A stretch of DNA of 64,000 nucleotides from Parahoeflea alexandrii (GCF_024105735.1 NZ_JAAAML010000002.1:372001-436000), one strand, 5' to 3'. Counted from the first letter of the stretch, positions 47,877 to 57,625 are shown. Notes: generated from the sequence alone by a model not told the origin. Numbers and translations are program-made.

Positions 47877-48716
47877 TTACTGCGTCGGCGCAAGACGTGC
47901 GGCGCGCACGCCGGTGGCAAGCCCGCGCACCATCGTGGCGACGCTCTCGACGGTATCGGAGGTTGCAGCACCCTTGGCGTCAAGCGTGTTGGCGATCTGG
48001 TTGACGATCGCGGTGCCGACCACGACGCCGTCGGCAGACTGGCCGATGGCGCGCGCCTGCTCGGCGGTTTTCACCCCGAAGCCGACGCAAACCGGCAGGT
48101 CGGTATGGCTCTTGATCCGGTCGACGGCCTGGTTGACCTTGGAGGTGTCGGCAATTGCCGATCCGGTGATCCCGGTCATCGACACGTAATAGACGAAGCC
48201 CGACGTGTTGGAGAGCACCAGCGGCAACCGCTTGTCATCCGTTGTCGGGGTCGCGAGCCGGATGAAGTTGACGCCTGCCTTCAGTGCCGGCAGGCACAGT
48301 TCCTCATCCATTTCAGGCGGAAGGTCGACCACGATCAGCCCGTCGATCCCTGCCTCGATGGCATCTGCCAGAAAGCGCTCCACACCGTAGATGTAGATCG
48401 GATTGTAATAGCCCATCAGCACGATCGGCGTTTCATTGTCGCCCTTGCGGAAATCTGCTGCCAGCGACAGGGTCTTTTTCAGCGACTGGCCGGCCTTGAG
48501 CGCCCGTTGTCCCGCCATCTGGATCGCCGGGCCGTCGGCCATCGGGTCGGAGAACGGCATGCCGAGTTCGATCACGTCCGAGCCGGCACCCGGCAGCGCC
48601 TGCATGATCTTCAGCGAGGTGTCGTAATCCGGGTCGCCGCCCATGAAATAGGTCACCAGCGCCGGCCGGCCTTCGGCTTTCAGCTTCTCAAAACGGGTAT
48701 CGATGCGAGTGGTCAT
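47877..48716 (-). CDS. trpA: tryptophan synthase alpha subunit
   Basis: TrpA cleaves indole-glycerol phosphate to indole. From ATG 48716 ([16 protein letters not shown]) the protein is 279 residues. Catalytic Glu in [16 protein letters not shown] near residue 52, the second acid in [11 protein letters not shown], and [10 protein letters not shown] are visible. The frame is open to 48779, inside trpB, without family support. It begins 2 bp after the trpB stop, so the two subunits are made together. Confidence 0.97.
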   Translation of the reverse strand: MTTRIDTRFEKLKAEGRPALVTYFMGGDPDYDTSLKIMQALPGAGSDVIELGMPFSDPMADGPAIQMAGQRALKAGQSLKKTLSLAADFRKGDNETPIVLMGYYNPIYIYGVERFLADAIEAGIDGLIVVDLPPEMDEELCLPALKAGVNFIRLATPTTDDKRLPLVLSNTSGFVYYVSMTGITGSAIADTSKVNQAVDRIKSHTDLPVCVGFGVKTAEQARAIGQSADGVVVGTAIVNQIANTLDAKGAATSDTVESVATMVRGLATGVRAARLAPTQ

Positions 48717-48718
48717 GA

Positions 48719-49939
48719 TCAGAGCTCCACGCCGAGGATCTTGCCGACCGTGAAGATGTCCTTGTCGCCGCGGCCGCACAGGTTCATCACGATGATCTGG
48801 TCCTTGCCCATTTTCGGCGCCCGCTTGATCACCTCGGCAAGGGCGTGGCTGGGTTCCAGCGCCGGAATGATGCCTTCAAGCCGGGTCAGCAGCTGGAAGG
48901 CTTCCAGCGCTTCGGTATCCATGATCGGCACATATTCGACCCGGTTGGATTCTTTCAGCCACGAATGTTCGGGCCCGATACCGGGATAGTCGAGGCCCGC
49001 CGAAATCGAATGGCCTTCCTTGATCTGTCCGTCGCCATCCTGCAGCAGGTAGGTGCGGTTGCCGTGCAGGACGCCCGGAGAGCCGGCGGTCAGCGAGGCG
49101 CAATGCTCTTCGCCGTCGAGGCCCTTGCCGCCGGCTTCGACGCCGACAATCTGCACGTCCTTGTCATCGAGGAACGGATGGAACAGGCCGATGGCGTTGG
49201 AGCCGCCGCCGACAGCGGCAATCAGCATGTCGGGCACGCGGCCTTCCATGGCGATCATCTGCTCGCGGGCTTCCTGGCCGATCACCGACTGGAATGTGCG
49301 CACCATTTCCGGGTAGGGATGCGGTCCGGCCGCAGTCCCGATCAGGTAATAGGTATCGTCGACATTGGTCACCCAGTCCCTGAGCGCTTCGTTCATCGCG
49401 TCCTTCAGCGTGCCGTGGCCGGATGTCACCGGGTGCACCTTGGCGCCGAGCAGCTTCATGCGGAACACGTTCGGTGCCTGCCGCTGCACGTCGGTGGCGC
49501 CCATGTAGACTTCGCACGGATAGCCGAAGCGTGCCGCAACCGTTGCAGAAGCGACGCCGTGCTGGCCGGCGCCGGTTTCGGCGATGATCCTTGTCTTGCC
49601 CATGCGCTTGGCAAGCAGGATCTGGCCGACGCAATTGTTGATCTTGTGCGAACCGGTGTGATTGAGCTCGTCGCGCTTGAAGTAGATCTTGGCGCCGCCG
49701 AGGTGCTCGGTCAGCCGCTCGGCAAAATACATCGGCGAAGGGCGGCCGGTATAATGCGCGTTGAGATGATCGAGCTCGGCCCGGAAGGCCGGATCGGCCT
49801 TCGCCCTGGTCCACTCCTCTTCCAGTTCCAGGATCAGCGGCATCAGCGTTTCGGCAACGAAACGGCCGCCGAAAATGCCGAACATGCCCTGCTCGTCGGG
49901 TCCGGTACGGAATGAGTTGGGATTGGTTGTCTGGTTCAA
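48719..49939 (-). CDS. trpB: tryptophan synthase beta subunit
   Basis: TrpB joins indole and serine to make tryptophan using pyridoxal phosphate. The 406-residue protein has [13 protein letters not shown], the PLP lysine in [11 protein letters not shown] near residue 93, [11 protein letters not shown], and VGGGSNAIG. The start is TTG 49939 ([10 protein letters not shown]), supported by GGAG 9 bases upstream and by the family N-terminus; no ATG is available nearby in frame. It is 5 bp behind trpF. Confidence 0.97.
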   Translation of the reverse strand: MNQTTNPNSFRTGPDEQGMFGIFGGRFVAETLMPLILELEEEWTRAKADPAFRAELDHLNAHYTGRPSPMYFAERLTEHLGGAKIYFKRDELNHTGSHKINNCVGQILLAKRMGKTRIIAETGAGQHGVASATVAARFGYPCEVYMGATDVQRQAPNVFRMKLLGAKVHPVTSGHGTLKDAMNEALRDWVTNVDDTYYLIGTAAGPHPYPEMVRTFQSVIGQEAREQMIAMEGRVPDMLIAAVGGGSNAIGLFHPFLDDKDVQIVGVEAGGKGLDGEEHCASLTAGSPGVLHGNRTYLLQDGDGQIKEGHSISAGLDYPGIGPEHSWLKESNRVEYVPIMDTEALEAFQLLTRLEGIIPALEPSHALAEVIKRAPKMGKDQIIVMNLCGRGDKDIFTVGKILGVEL

Positions 49940-49944
49940 GTCAT

Positions 49945-50625
49945 CTACTCCTGAGACCGGCCCTGGTCTGGTTGCGCGACTTCCGCCTCGCGAACAGCCT
50001 GGACGAAATCATTCATCATGCCGAGGTCCTTGATACCGGGCGCGCTTTCGACGCCCGATGACACATCGACCCCGGGCGCCTGGCTGATGCCGATTGCCTC
50101 GCCGATATTGTCTTTTGTCAGCCCACCGGAAAGCATGTAACTGGGAGCCCCGTCAAGCGTGGCAAGGTGCCGCCAGTCAAAGCTTACTCCGTTCCCGCCC
50201 GGAAGGTCAGAGCCTTTCGGCGGCTTGGCATCGAACAGGAACCGGTCAGCAATGCCGTGATAGGGTTTGATTCGTGTCAGATCCGAAGCGTCGCGGATGG
50301 CGAATGCCTTCATCACCGGCAGTCCGTAGCGGGCTTTGACAACCGAGGCGCGCTCAGGGCTTTCGCCGCCATGCAATTGCAACCAATCCGGCTTCATGCT
50401 GGCGACAATTGCATCCAGACCGTCATCATCCATGTCGACCGTCACGGCGACCGTCTTAAGACCACGCGCCCGGGCCCGCTCTGCCAGCGTGGCAGCGGTC
50501 CCGATCGACACGTGGCGGGGGCTCTTTTCGAAAAAGATGAACCCGGCCATGTCGGCGTTGAGATCGGCCGCGCGATCCACCGCTTCGGGCGTGCTCAGGC
50601 CGCAAATCTTGATCTGTATCGTCAT
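49945..50625 (-). CDS. trpF: phosphoribosylanthranilate isomerase
   Basis: TrpF isomerises phosphoribosylanthranilate in tryptophan synthesis. The 226-residue protein opens [12 protein letters not shown] with the catalytic cysteine, then [21 protein letters not shown], and the C-terminal [10 protein letters not shown] with GVDVSSGVE, a typical phosphate-binding end. ATG 50625. First gene of the trpF-trpB-trpA-accD-folC unit. Confidence 0.97.
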   Translation of the reverse strand: MTIQIKICGLSTPEAVDRAADLNADMAGFIFFEKSPRHVSIGTAATLAERARARGLKTVAVTVDMDDDGLDAIVASMKPDWLQLHGGESPERASVVKARYGLPVMKAFAIRDASDLTRIKPYHGIADRFLFDAKPPKGSDLPGGNGVSFDWRHLATLDGAPSYMLSGGLTKDNIGEAIGISQAPGVDVSSGVESAPGIKDLGMMNDFVQAVREAEVAQPDQGRSQE

Positions 50626-50720
50626 GGCGGCTGACGTCGCACAAATCGGCGCCAGAGTCGAGATATGGTCGAGATATGGATGGGTTGACCGTCGGTGCTA
50701 ACCAGACCGGGTGAGCCGTC

Positions 50721-51467
50721 CTAGAATGCCACCGCGAACAGCCGTGAGCCGTTCTGCTTGAGCCAGCGCTTGGCCTCGGTCGTCCGTGGGCAAAGCGCCT
50801 TGCAGGTGGCCCAGAAGTCCGGTCCGTGGTTCATTTCCTTCAGATGCGCCACCTCGTGGGCGGCGAGATAGTCGATAACGAAATCCGGCGCCATCGCGAT
50901 CCGCCAGGAAAACGACAGGTTTCCCTCCGAGGTGCACGACCCCCAGCGGCTCTTCGTGTCCTTGTAGGCGATGGCACGCACAGGTTCTCCCAGCGTTGCC
51001 GCGTGCATGTGGACCAGCCGCTGCAGCTCGGTCTTTGCCACCCGCTTGAGGTGATCCGATACCCGCCGACCGATATGCTCGGGCAATCCCGAGACCAGAA
51101 GCGTGGGAACCCCGTCCAACTCGGTCTGCTCAGCGATGCCGCGCAGCTTGCCGGTCAAGGCGATACGGTGATCTACTCCGCGAATGCTGATCTTTCCCTG
51201 GTCTGCGAGCGGCCCGGCATCCTCGACCCTCGCCAGCCGGGTCATCAGCCAGCCGTGATGACGGGTGAGGAATTCATCGATTTCGCGTACCGCCAGACCT
51301 TTTGGGATGGTCAGCTTCAGCGCCTGACCGCCTGGTTCGATGCGCAAGGTCATGCGGGTTGCCCGGGCGTTCTCGCGGATCGCCAGGGGCAGATCGCGGC
51401 CATTGACGGTGACCGCGCTGGGGCGCGGCTGAGCGGTTCTGCGGGTGGGGCGACCAAGTCCGAACAT
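50721..51467 (-). CDS. YgjP-like metallopeptidase domain protein (DUF45/M48-type)
   Basis: From ATG 51467 (MFGLGRPTRR) the protein is 248 residues; a GTG at 51494 is also in frame. The zinc-binding signature LAAHEVAHLKEMNHGPDFW lies near residue 205, preceded by SRWGSCTSEGNLSFSWRI, the two blocks that define the YgjP/SprT-like DUF45 family. The N-terminal half is a beta-rich region (RMTLRIEPGG). The substrate is unknown; some relatives sit in restriction loci, but nothing here suggests that. It is a single gene behind DUF2852, separated by a hairpin terminator. Confidence 0.9.
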   Translation of the reverse strand: MFGLGRPTRRTAQPRPSAVTVNGRDLPLAIRENARATRMTLRIEPGGQALKLTIPKGLAVREIDEFLTRHHGWLMTRLARVEDAGPLADQGKISIRGVDHRIALTGKLRGIAEQTELDGVPTLLVSGLPEHIGRRVSDHLKRVAKTELQRLVHMHAATLGEPVRAIAYKDTKSRWGSCTSEGNLSFSWRIAMAPDFVIDYLAAHEVAHLKEMNHGPDFWATCKALCPRTTEAKRWLKQNGSRLFAVAF

Positions 51468-51544
51468 GTTTGGGTATTTATCCGATTCGATCACAATGCG
51501 GGGATCGAAAATGCCACGCGCTGTGGCACCGCTGCGGGCAACAA

Positions 51545-51573
51545 AAAGGGCGGCGTTCGAAACGCCGCCCTTT
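51545..51573 (-). terminator. terminator after the DUF2852 gene
   Basis: AAAGGGCGGCGTT and AACGCCGCCCTTT form a 13-bp perfect stem with a 3-base loop. On the minus strand it is followed by TTTTTGT, so it should stop transcription coming from the DUF2852 gene. Confidence 0.9.
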
Positions 51574-51596
51574 CGGGGAGGTCATGTGTATTGCGG

Positions 51597-52040
51597 TTAC
51601 CCGTCGATTTCGGGAACCGACCCGGATGTCCGGGGCTTGCTGTTCTGGCTTGCCTGACGGCTGGCCATGAAGCGGTCGAACTCCTCGCGGTCGCGAGCCA
51701 TGCGCAGGTCCCGCATGTGCTGGTCGAACTCGCGGCGCATCTCGTCGAGCTTCTTGCGCTCTTCGTCGAGACGGGCCAGTTCGGCATCACGCCAGTCGTC
51801 GAATGCGGCATTGCCGCTGCTGGCGCGCATGCCATGCCTGCCCTGAGTGGACTTGCGGAAAGAGCATGCGAAGTTGTCGGTGGCGCGGTTGACGTCTGCC
51901 TTGAAGCCTTCGAGCCGGTCGCCCCAGATTATGTAGGCGAGCATGGCAAGGCCGAGCGGCCAGAACACCATGAAGCCAAGGACCATCAGGGCGATGGTGG
52001 CGGGCGTCCAGGCGGGACGGATCAATGCGGTCTGTGTCAT
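51597..52040 (-). CDS. DUF2852 family membrane protein
   Basis: A 147-residue protein with one membrane segment near residues 13-38 (ATIALMVLGFMVFWPLGLAM), a loop with a Ser/Gly stretch, and a long charged coiled-coil-like helix from about 80 to 130 (DAELARLDEERKKLDEMR). This is the DUF2852 family common in rhizobia; function unknown. ATG 52040. A strong hairpin terminator follows. Confidence 0.88.
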   Translation of the reverse strand: MTQTALIRPAWTPATIALMVLGFMVFWPLGLAMLAYIIWGDRLEGFKADVNRATDNFACSFRKSTQGRHGMRASSGNAAFDDWRDAELARLDEERKKLDEMRREFDQHMRDLRMARDREEFDRFMASRQASQNSKPRTSGSVPEIDG

Positions 52041-52201
52041 CGGTCAAAACCTCATCTGGTAAAGGGAAGCGGGGATCGTTCCCTTGTGAATTTGATGTGG
52101 TATGGGCCGCGACCCTATTCAAGAAAATGCCCGCAGGAATCCGACATCCTCTTGTATTAAAAGAGAAATTTCGGATACCTAAAATGCTTCTCAAATGATT
52201 T

Positions 52202-53485
52202 TCAGTCGCTCCGGCCGCCCTTGATCAGCTTCGGCTTGGCTTTCTTGGCAGAGTTGCTGCGGGCATGGGTCCGCATGAAATCTAGGATCCGCGGCGCGAT
52301 TTCGGAGCGGAATCGCGACCCGTTGAACACCCCGTAGTGACCCACTTTCGGCTGGACATAGTGGTGCCGCATGTCATCGGGAATATTGGGGCAGATGGTC
52401 TGCGCGGCTTCGGTCTGACCCAGGCCGGAGATATCGTCGTTCTCGCCTTCGACCGTCAGCAGCGCGACATTGCGGATCGCCTTGGTGTTGACCGTGCGGC
52501 CACGATGCATCATCTCGCCCTTTGGCAAGGAATGCTTGATGAACACCGTGTCGACGGTCTGCAGGTAGAATTCGGACGTCATGTCCATGACGGCCAGATA
52601 CTCGTCGTAGAATTCGCGATGCCGTTCGGCCGAATCGCCGTCGTCCTTGACCAGATGCATGAAGAAATCCTTCTGCGCGATCATGTGACGGTCGAGATTC
52701 ATCGTCATGAAGCCCGACAGCTGCAGGAAGCCGGGATAGACCGAGCGTGTGAAGCCCGGCAGTGGCCACGGCACCTGCATGATGACATTGTCTTCGAACC
52801 ATTCGATCGGCTTGGCCTGCGCCAGCTCGTTGACGCCGGTCGGATTGATGCGGGTGTCGATCGGGCCGCCCATCAGCGTCATGCTCGAAGGTGCGAAGGT
52901 GTCGCCGCTTTCTTCCATCACCGCGACAGCGGCGAGAACCGGGACCGACGGCTGGCAGACCGCGAGCACATGGGTATCGGGGCCAAGCGCATGCAGCATC
53001 GAGATGATGTAATCGATATAATCATCAAGGTCGAAGCGCCCCTCTGTGATTGGCACCATGCGCGCGTCGGTCCAGTCGGTGATGTAGACCTCGGCCTTGG
53101 GCAGCAGTGTTTCCACGGTTCCGCGCAGCAAAGTCGCATAGTGGCCCGACATCGGCGCAACGATCAGGATCTTCGGATCCGGCCGGTGATTGGCCGGCAG
53201 CGTGCGCTCGAAATGGATCAGGTCGCAGAAAGGCCGCGACCAGACAACTTTCTCATGAACCGAGACCCGGCCGGTGTTCAACGAGGTTTCTTTCAGTCCG
53301 AACTCAGGCTTTCCGTAGCGGCGGGTGGTGCGCTCGAACAGCTCGAAACCGGCGGCGACCGAGCGGCCGAACGGCGTATGCGACATCGGATTGACCGGGT
53401 TTCGGAAGGTCAGGCGCATCGCGTCAGCATAGGCCCGCATGGGCGCCATGGCGGCATGATTGAGTTCATACATCTGGTAGAACAT
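52202..53485 (-). CDS. phaZ: intracellular polyhydroxyalkanoate depolymerase
   Basis: PhaZ hydrolyses stored polyhydroxybutyrate. From ATG 53485 (MFYQMYELNHAAM) the protein is 427 residues, the usual size. It is an alpha/beta hydrolase in which the lipase-box nucleophile is cysteine (VCQPSVPVL near residue 175), as known for intracellular depolymerases; the acid and His lie in TVEGENDDISG and VGHYGVFNGSRF. The frame is open to 53545 without conservation. It implies that the organism stores PHB, although no synthase is in this window. Confidence 0.93.
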   Translation of the reverse strand: MFYQMYELNHAAMAPMRAYADAMRLTFRNPVNPMSHTPFGRSVAAGFELFERTTRRYGKPEFGLKETSLNTGRVSVHEKVVWSRPFCDLIHFERTLPANHRPDPKILIVAPMSGHYATLLRGTVETLLPKAEVYITDWTDARMVPITEGRFDLDDYIDYIISMLHALGPDTHVLAVCQPSVPVLAAVAVMEESGDTFAPSSMTLMGGPIDTRINPTGVNELAQAKPIEWFEDNVIMQVPWPLPGFTRSVYPGFLQLSGFMTMNLDRHMIAQKDFFMHLVKDDGDSAERHREFYDEYLAVMDMTSEFYLQTVDTVFIKHSLPKGEMMHRGRTVNTKAIRNVALLTVEGENDDISGLGQTEAAQTICPNIPDDMRHHYVQPKVGHYGVFNGSRFRSEIAPRILDFMRTHARSNSAKKAKPKLIKGGRSD

Positions 53486-53841
53486 GAAAAATTGTCCCTT
53501 GTTGCGACAGTCAGACTGCCCGGTTCCCGCCATCATGCATGCCAATTCCTTTCCGGAAGCTGACTTTTTGCAGCGCGCAAACAGTGAGCGAGCCTATCAC
53601 GCTTCTGCTGCATTGCAACAACAGCCCCCTTATTTTGCGGGGCTGTGCGACCTTCTGATGAGAGCCGGGGCCGTAGAGACGTCTGCAGCTCGGCGGTTTG
53701 CAGCCGAACCTCTGGCAAACGATGTCGCAGGCTCCTGATCAACTCGATGCTGCGCCGCGTTCAGGACTGTTGTCCATATGGATGCGGGCGAACTGGCGTT
53801 AAGATCAGGGCCGGCTTCGTTCTATTGCGGAAGCGCGCAGC
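53486..53841. promoter_or_regulatory. phaZ upstream / intergenic region
   Basis: This 356-bp gap contains no convincing gene. CTGCATTGCAA at 53608-53618 resembles the TGC-N3-GCA operator of the PHB regulator PhaR, which would fit control of phaZ; this is a weak match. ACAGCCCC (53621-53628) and GGGGCTGT (53639-53646) form a perfect 8-bp stem with an AT-rich 10-base loop and no T-run. Nothing else was recognised up to the DegT gene. Confidence 0.35.
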
Positions 53842-55062
53842 ATGTCTGGCCAGGGAGGCAGGCTTTTGAAACCGTTCACCGGCAGTTTTACCCAGCAGGA
53901 GGCATTGGATGACGCGGTCATTGCTGCCGCCACCGAGATCCTGAGATCCGGCCGCCTGCACCGCTACAACAGCGGACCGGGAGAGCTCTCCAAGGCCTCC
54001 GAGCTTGAACAGGCCTATGCCGCCTATCAGGGTGCGCGCTACTGCCTCGCCTGCGCTTCAGGCGGATATGCCATGGCCATCGCCCTGCGTGCGGCGGGCC
54101 TCGGCCAGGGGGAAACGGTTCTCACCAATGGTTTTACGCTCGCTCCTGTGCCCGGTGCCATAGCGGCTGCCGGTGGAAAAGCCCTGCTGGTGGAAATCAC
54201 CGAGGATCTGGTGATCGATCTGGAAGATCTCGACCGCAAGGCCGCCACATCCGGCGCGCGCTTCCTCTTGTTGTCCAACATGCGCGGTCATCTGGCCGAC
54301 ATGGAGCGTCTCGTCGCCATTGTCACAAAACACGATCTGATCCTGATCGAGGATTGCGCCCACACCATGGGCGCAGCCTGGAACGGCCGCAAGAGCGGCA
54401 GTTTCGGTCTGGCCGGCTGCTTTTCCACCCAGACCTACAAGCATCTCAATTCCGGTGAAGGCGGACTGCTGACATCGGACGACCCGGAATTCATGGCCCG
54501 TGCCATCATTCTGTCGGGCTCCTACATGCTCTACGAACGCCATGGAGCAGCACCCTCGGCCGATGTCTTCGAGCGGATCCGGCTGGAAACGCCCAACATG
54601 TCCGGCCGAATGGACAATCTGCGCGCGGCAGTTCTGCTGCCGCAGCTCGCCCGCCTGGAAGACAGCATCGAGCGCTGGAACGAACGCTACCGGGCCGTCG
54701 AACAGGTGCTCGCCGGTGCAGACGGCGTCGCCTTGCCCGGGCGAGCGGCGGCGGAACGCTATGTCGGCAGTTCCATCCAGTTCCGCCTGCCCGGCATATC
54801 GCCGGCTTTGGCCAGCGCTTTCGTCGCGGCAAACAAGGCCCTGGGCGTCGAGTTGAAGTGGTTCGGCGCCGCCGAGCCGGTGGCGTTCACCTCCAACCAC
54901 CACAGCTGGCGCTATGTCGATCCGCAGGCCTTGCCCGAAACCGACAGGATCCTTTCAAGCCTGTTCGACATGCGCCTGCCTCTGACGTTCTCCGTCGAGG
55001 ACTGCTGCCACATCGGTTCGATCATTGCCCATTGCGCCGCGGAAATCGGCGCCCCTGCCTAG
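53842..55062 (+). CDS. DegT/DnrJ/EryC1/StrS family aminotransferase
   Basis: A 406-residue PLP-dependent enzyme of the family that aminates keto-sugars. The PLP lysine is in CFSTQTYKHLNSGEGG near residue 200, and IEDCAHTMGAAWNG carries the aspartate that binds the cofactor nitrogen. PGELSKASELEQAYAAYQGAR near 50-70 is typical of the N-terminal part. No other sugar-biosynthesis gene is nearby, so its substrate is unknown. It is convergent with the IclR gene and stands alone. A link to the downstream sulfonate genes is possible but unsupported; known taurine transaminases belong to a different fold class. Confidence 0.88.
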   Translation: MSGQGGRLLKPFTGSFTQQEALDDAVIAAATEILRSGRLHRYNSGPGELSKASELEQAYAAYQGARYCLACASGGYAMAIALRAAGLGQGETVLTNGFTLAPVPGAIAAAGGKALLVEITEDLVIDLEDLDRKAATSGARFLLLSNMRGHLADMERLVAIVTKHDLILIEDCAHTMGAAWNGRKSGSFGLAGCFSTQTYKHLNSGEGGLLTSDDPEFMARAIILSGSYMLYERHGAAPSADVFERIRLETPNMSGRMDNLRAAVLLPQLARLEDSIERWNERYRAVEQVLAGADGVALPGRAAAERYVGSSIQFRLPGISPALASAFVAANKALGVELKWFGAAEPVAFTSNHHSWRYVDPQALPETDRILSSLFDMRLPLTFSVEDCCHIGSIIAHCAAEIGAPA

Positions 55063-55101
55063 GCTGAACGCCCCGTCAGCTGTTGTTCTTGAACGCTGTC
55101 A

Positions 55102-55863
55102 TCAGGCCAGCACGGCGCGCATCTTCTCGACGGCGGTGTTGAATTCGCCCAGGAACCCCCGAAGCGCATCGAGTGACAGCCGCACATTCGGGCCATGGCA
55201 GGCAATTGCTGCGAGAAACCGTCCCGAATCGTCGGTCACCGGAACCGCGATCGCCACCATGCCGTCCATGAATTCCTCATTGTCGATCGCAAAACCATCC
55301 CTGGCGACAGCCGTCAATTCCCTGAGAAGCATATCCGGATCGGTGATGGTCTTGGGCGTCTTCCGTTCCAGCGTCAGTCCGCGGGCAAAGGCTCGGCGTT
55401 TCCGGATGTCGAGACTGGCCAGGAATGTCTTGCCGCTGGCGGTACAATGAAACGGCACGTTCGAGCCGATCGGCAATTGCACCCGGAACGCCCAGCCGGT
55501 TTCAACCCGGTCGAGATAACTCATCCCGTCATCCTCGGGGATCACATAATTGATGGTTTCTCCGGTTTTCATGGCCAGATCCACCAGGATCTGCCGGCGC
55601 AGGATGTGATCGCGCGAAGAGTGCAGCAGTCCCGCCCCAAGCACACGGGCCCGTCGTGCGGCCCTCAGCCGCTTTCCATTCGGCTCGTAGACCAGGAAAC
55701 CCTCTTCCACAAGGGTGGCGCACAGACGGTGAATGGTCTGCTTGGGCAGGCCTATCGACTGGTTGATCTCGGTCGGCGTCATCGGTTCGCCCGACGTCCC
55801 CACGACTTCCAGGATCAGCAGGGTTCGCATGTTTGTTGCGATGCGGTCGTCTGAATTCGGCAT
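55102..55863 (-). CDS. IclR family transcriptional regulator
   Basis: A 253-residue regulator from ATG 55863 (a TTG start at 55884 is also in frame). The N-terminal winged helix includes MTPTEINQSIGLPKQTIHRL near residues 28-47; the C-terminal effector domain includes FHCTASGKTFLASL and AIAVPVTDDSGR. It diverges from the GMC dehydrogenase gene, so it most likely controls the sulfonate cluster. An IclR-type gene (iseR) is reported beside the isethionate dehydrogenase gene in Cupriavidus, which supports the reading but is recalled, not checked. Confidence 0.92.
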   Translation of the reverse strand: MPNSDDRIATNMRTLLILEVVGTSGEPMTPTEINQSIGLPKQTIHRLCATLVEEGFLVYEPNGKRLRAARRARVLGAGLLHSSRDHILRRQILVDLAMKTGETINYVIPEDDGMSYLDRVETGWAFRVQLPIGSNVPFHCTASGKTFLASLDIRKRRAFARGLTLERKTPKTITDPDMLLRELTAVARDGFAIDNEEFMDGMVAIAVPVTDDSGRFLAAIACHGPNVRLSLDALRGFLGEFNTAVEKMRAVLA

Positions 55864-55958
55864 TTCGGAACCAGTTTTGAACAATCAATAGAGCCAGTTG
55901 TGCCGGGTCTTGCACCACGGCCAGAGAAATGAATACGATCATTAACGAGAAGTAAAGT

Positions 55959-55978
55959 CTCAATTTTTGAATATTGAG
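55959..55978. promoter_or_regulatory. inverted repeat before the GMC gene (candidate IclR operator)
   Basis: CTCAAT (55959-55964) and ATTGAG (55973-55978) form a perfect 6-bp inverted repeat with an 8-base AT-rich spacer in the 125-bp gap between the IclR gene and the GMC gene. The right arm overlaps the ribosome-binding site of the GMC gene, so it could act as an operator or as an mRNA hairpin. Confidence 0.45.
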
Positions 55979-55988
55979 GTGATTTCGG

Positions 55989-57587
55989 GTGGAGTTCGAC
56001 TTTGTCATCGTCGGAGCAGGATCAGCCGGTTGCGTCTTGGCCAACCGGCTTTCGGCCGATCCATCCGTCTCGGTGGCAGTGATAGAGGCCGGTGGTCGCG
56101 ATGCTTCCCCGTGGATTCATGTGCCCGTCGGTTACTTCAAGACCATCAAGGATCCGGCACTCAACTGGATGTACCGGACCGAGGCGGACGAAGGCCTCAA
56201 CGGCAGGCAGCTCAACTGGCCGCGTGGCAAGACGCTCGGTGGCTCCAGCTCGATCAACGGTCTGCTTTATGTCCGCGGACAGCCGCAGGATTATGATCGA
56301 TGGCGGCAGATGGGAAACATCGGCTGGGGTTGGGACGATCTGCTGCCCTTGTTCCGGCGCAGCGAGTCCTGGGAGGGCGGTGCTGATCAACTCAGGGGCG
56401 ACCGGGGAGAGCTGTCGGTCTCCCGCTCGCGGCAATCCTGGCAGGTTGTCGATGCCTGGGTTGAGGCGGCCAAGGCGGCCGGCTTCGCCTTCAACCCGGA
56501 TTACAATGGCGCAAGCCAGGAAGGTGTCGGCTATTTCCAGCTGACCGCGCGCAACGGCTTGCGCTGCAGTTCCGCCAAGGCCTTTCTCAAACCCGCGAGG
56601 TCGCGGCCAAATCTCACCGTTCTCACCCATATTCAGGTCGAGAACGTCGAACTTGATGGCTCCAGGGTGGTGGCGGTGCGCGGCCGTCGCCACGGATCGC
56701 TGGTGCGGGTTGCCGCACGACGGGAGATCATACTGTCGGCTGGGGCGATCGGTTCGCCACAGATCCTGATGCTCTCGGGCATCGGCGAACCTGCTCACCT
56801 GGCCGATCACGGAATTCGGCCCAGGCACACCCTGCCAGGCGTCGGCCAGAACCTGCAGGATCACCTCCAGGCCCGCCCGGTCTATCGCTGCACCGCGCCC
56901 ACCATCAACACCCGCACCCGGGGCCTGTTCAACCAGGCCAGGATCGGGCTTGAATACATGCTCAGCCGTTCCGGGCCGCTGACACTCGCTGCGAGCCTCG
57001 GAACCGGTTTCCTGAAAACCCGGCCGGACCTGGAAACGCCCGACATCCAGTTTCACATCCAGCCTTTCAGCGCCAACAACCCGACCACCGATACCGATGA
57101 TTTCGACGCCTTCACGGCCTCGGTATTGCAGTTGCGGCCCGAAAGCACCGGCGAAATCAGGCTGCGCTCGGCCCGGGCCGAAGATCATCCGCTGATCCAC
57201 CCCAATTACCTCTCGACTGCTCTGGACCAGCAAACCATCGTCGAAGGCATTCGCATGGCCCGCCGCATCTGCCGTCAGGGGCCGGTGGCAGACCTTGTCA
57301 CAGAGGAGCATGCACCGGGACGATCGGTTCCCGACGAGGATTTCGACGGCCTGCTCGACTGGGCCCGCAACACCGCGACAACGATCTATCACCCGACCGG
57401 CACCTGCAGGATGGGCCGGGACAAGATGGCGGTGGTCGACGAGCGCTTGCGCGTGCATGGCTTGGACGGGCTGAGGGTAGCCGATGCCTCGATCATGCCG
57501 GTGATTGTCTCCGGCAACACCAATGCCCCGGCGATCATGATTGGCGAAAAGGCCTCGGACTTGATCCGGGAGGATATGGGCGCATGA
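55989..57587 (+). CDS. GMC family FAD-dependent dehydrogenase (candidate isethionate dehydrogenase)
   Basis: A 532-residue alcohol dehydrogenase of the glucose-methanol-choline family. FAD-binding VGAGSAGCVLANRLS is near residues 7-21, the first GMC signature GKTLGGSSSINGLLYVRG near 80, the second GAIGSPQILMLSGIG near 255, and the catalytic histidine in YHPTGTCRMG near 470. Start GTG 55989 with GAGGTG upstream. Position next to IclR, TRAP and xsc genes suggests that it oxidises isethionate to sulfoacetaldehyde, like IseJ; without context it would be called choline-dehydrogenase-like. Its end overlaps a 13-codon frame. Confidence 0.88.
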   Translation: MEFDFVIVGAGSAGCVLANRLSADPSVSVAVIEAGGRDASPWIHVPVGYFKTIKDPALNWMYRTEADEGLNGRQLNWPRGKTLGGSSSINGLLYVRGQPQDYDRWRQMGNIGWGWDDLLPLFRRSESWEGGADQLRGDRGELSVSRSRQSWQVVDAWVEAAKAAGFAFNPDYNGASQEGVGYFQLTARNGLRCSSAKAFLKPARSRPNLTVLTHIQVENVELDGSRVVAVRGRRHGSLVRVAARREIILSAGAIGSPQILMLSGIGEPAHLADHGIRPRHTLPGVGQNLQDHLQARPVYRCTAPTINTRTRGLFNQARIGLEYMLSRSGPLTLAASLGTGFLKTRPDLETPDIQFHIQPFSANNPTTDTDDFDAFTASVLQLRPESTGEIRLRSARAEDHPLIHPNYLSTALDQQTIVEGIRMARRICRQGPVADLVTEEHAPGRSVPDEDFDGLLDWARNTATTIYHPTGTCRMGRDKMAVVDERLRVHGLDGLRVADASIMPVIVSGNTNAPAIMIGEKASDLIREDMGA

Positions 57588-57625
57588 GCGAGGCTTTGAC
57601 CAAATTGCTGGAGGCGAGCCGCTGA
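57584..57625 (+). CDS. 13-codon open frame linking GMC and TerC genes
   Basis: ATG 57584 overlaps the GMC stop (ATGA) and a frame of 13 residues, MSEALTKLLEASR, ends with TGA sharing its last base with the TerC ATG (TGATG). GGAGG-like sequence inside it serves as the TerC ribosome-binding site. It may be a coupling device or a decayed gene; it is too short for a family call. Confidence 0.25.
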   Translation: MSEALTKLLEASR

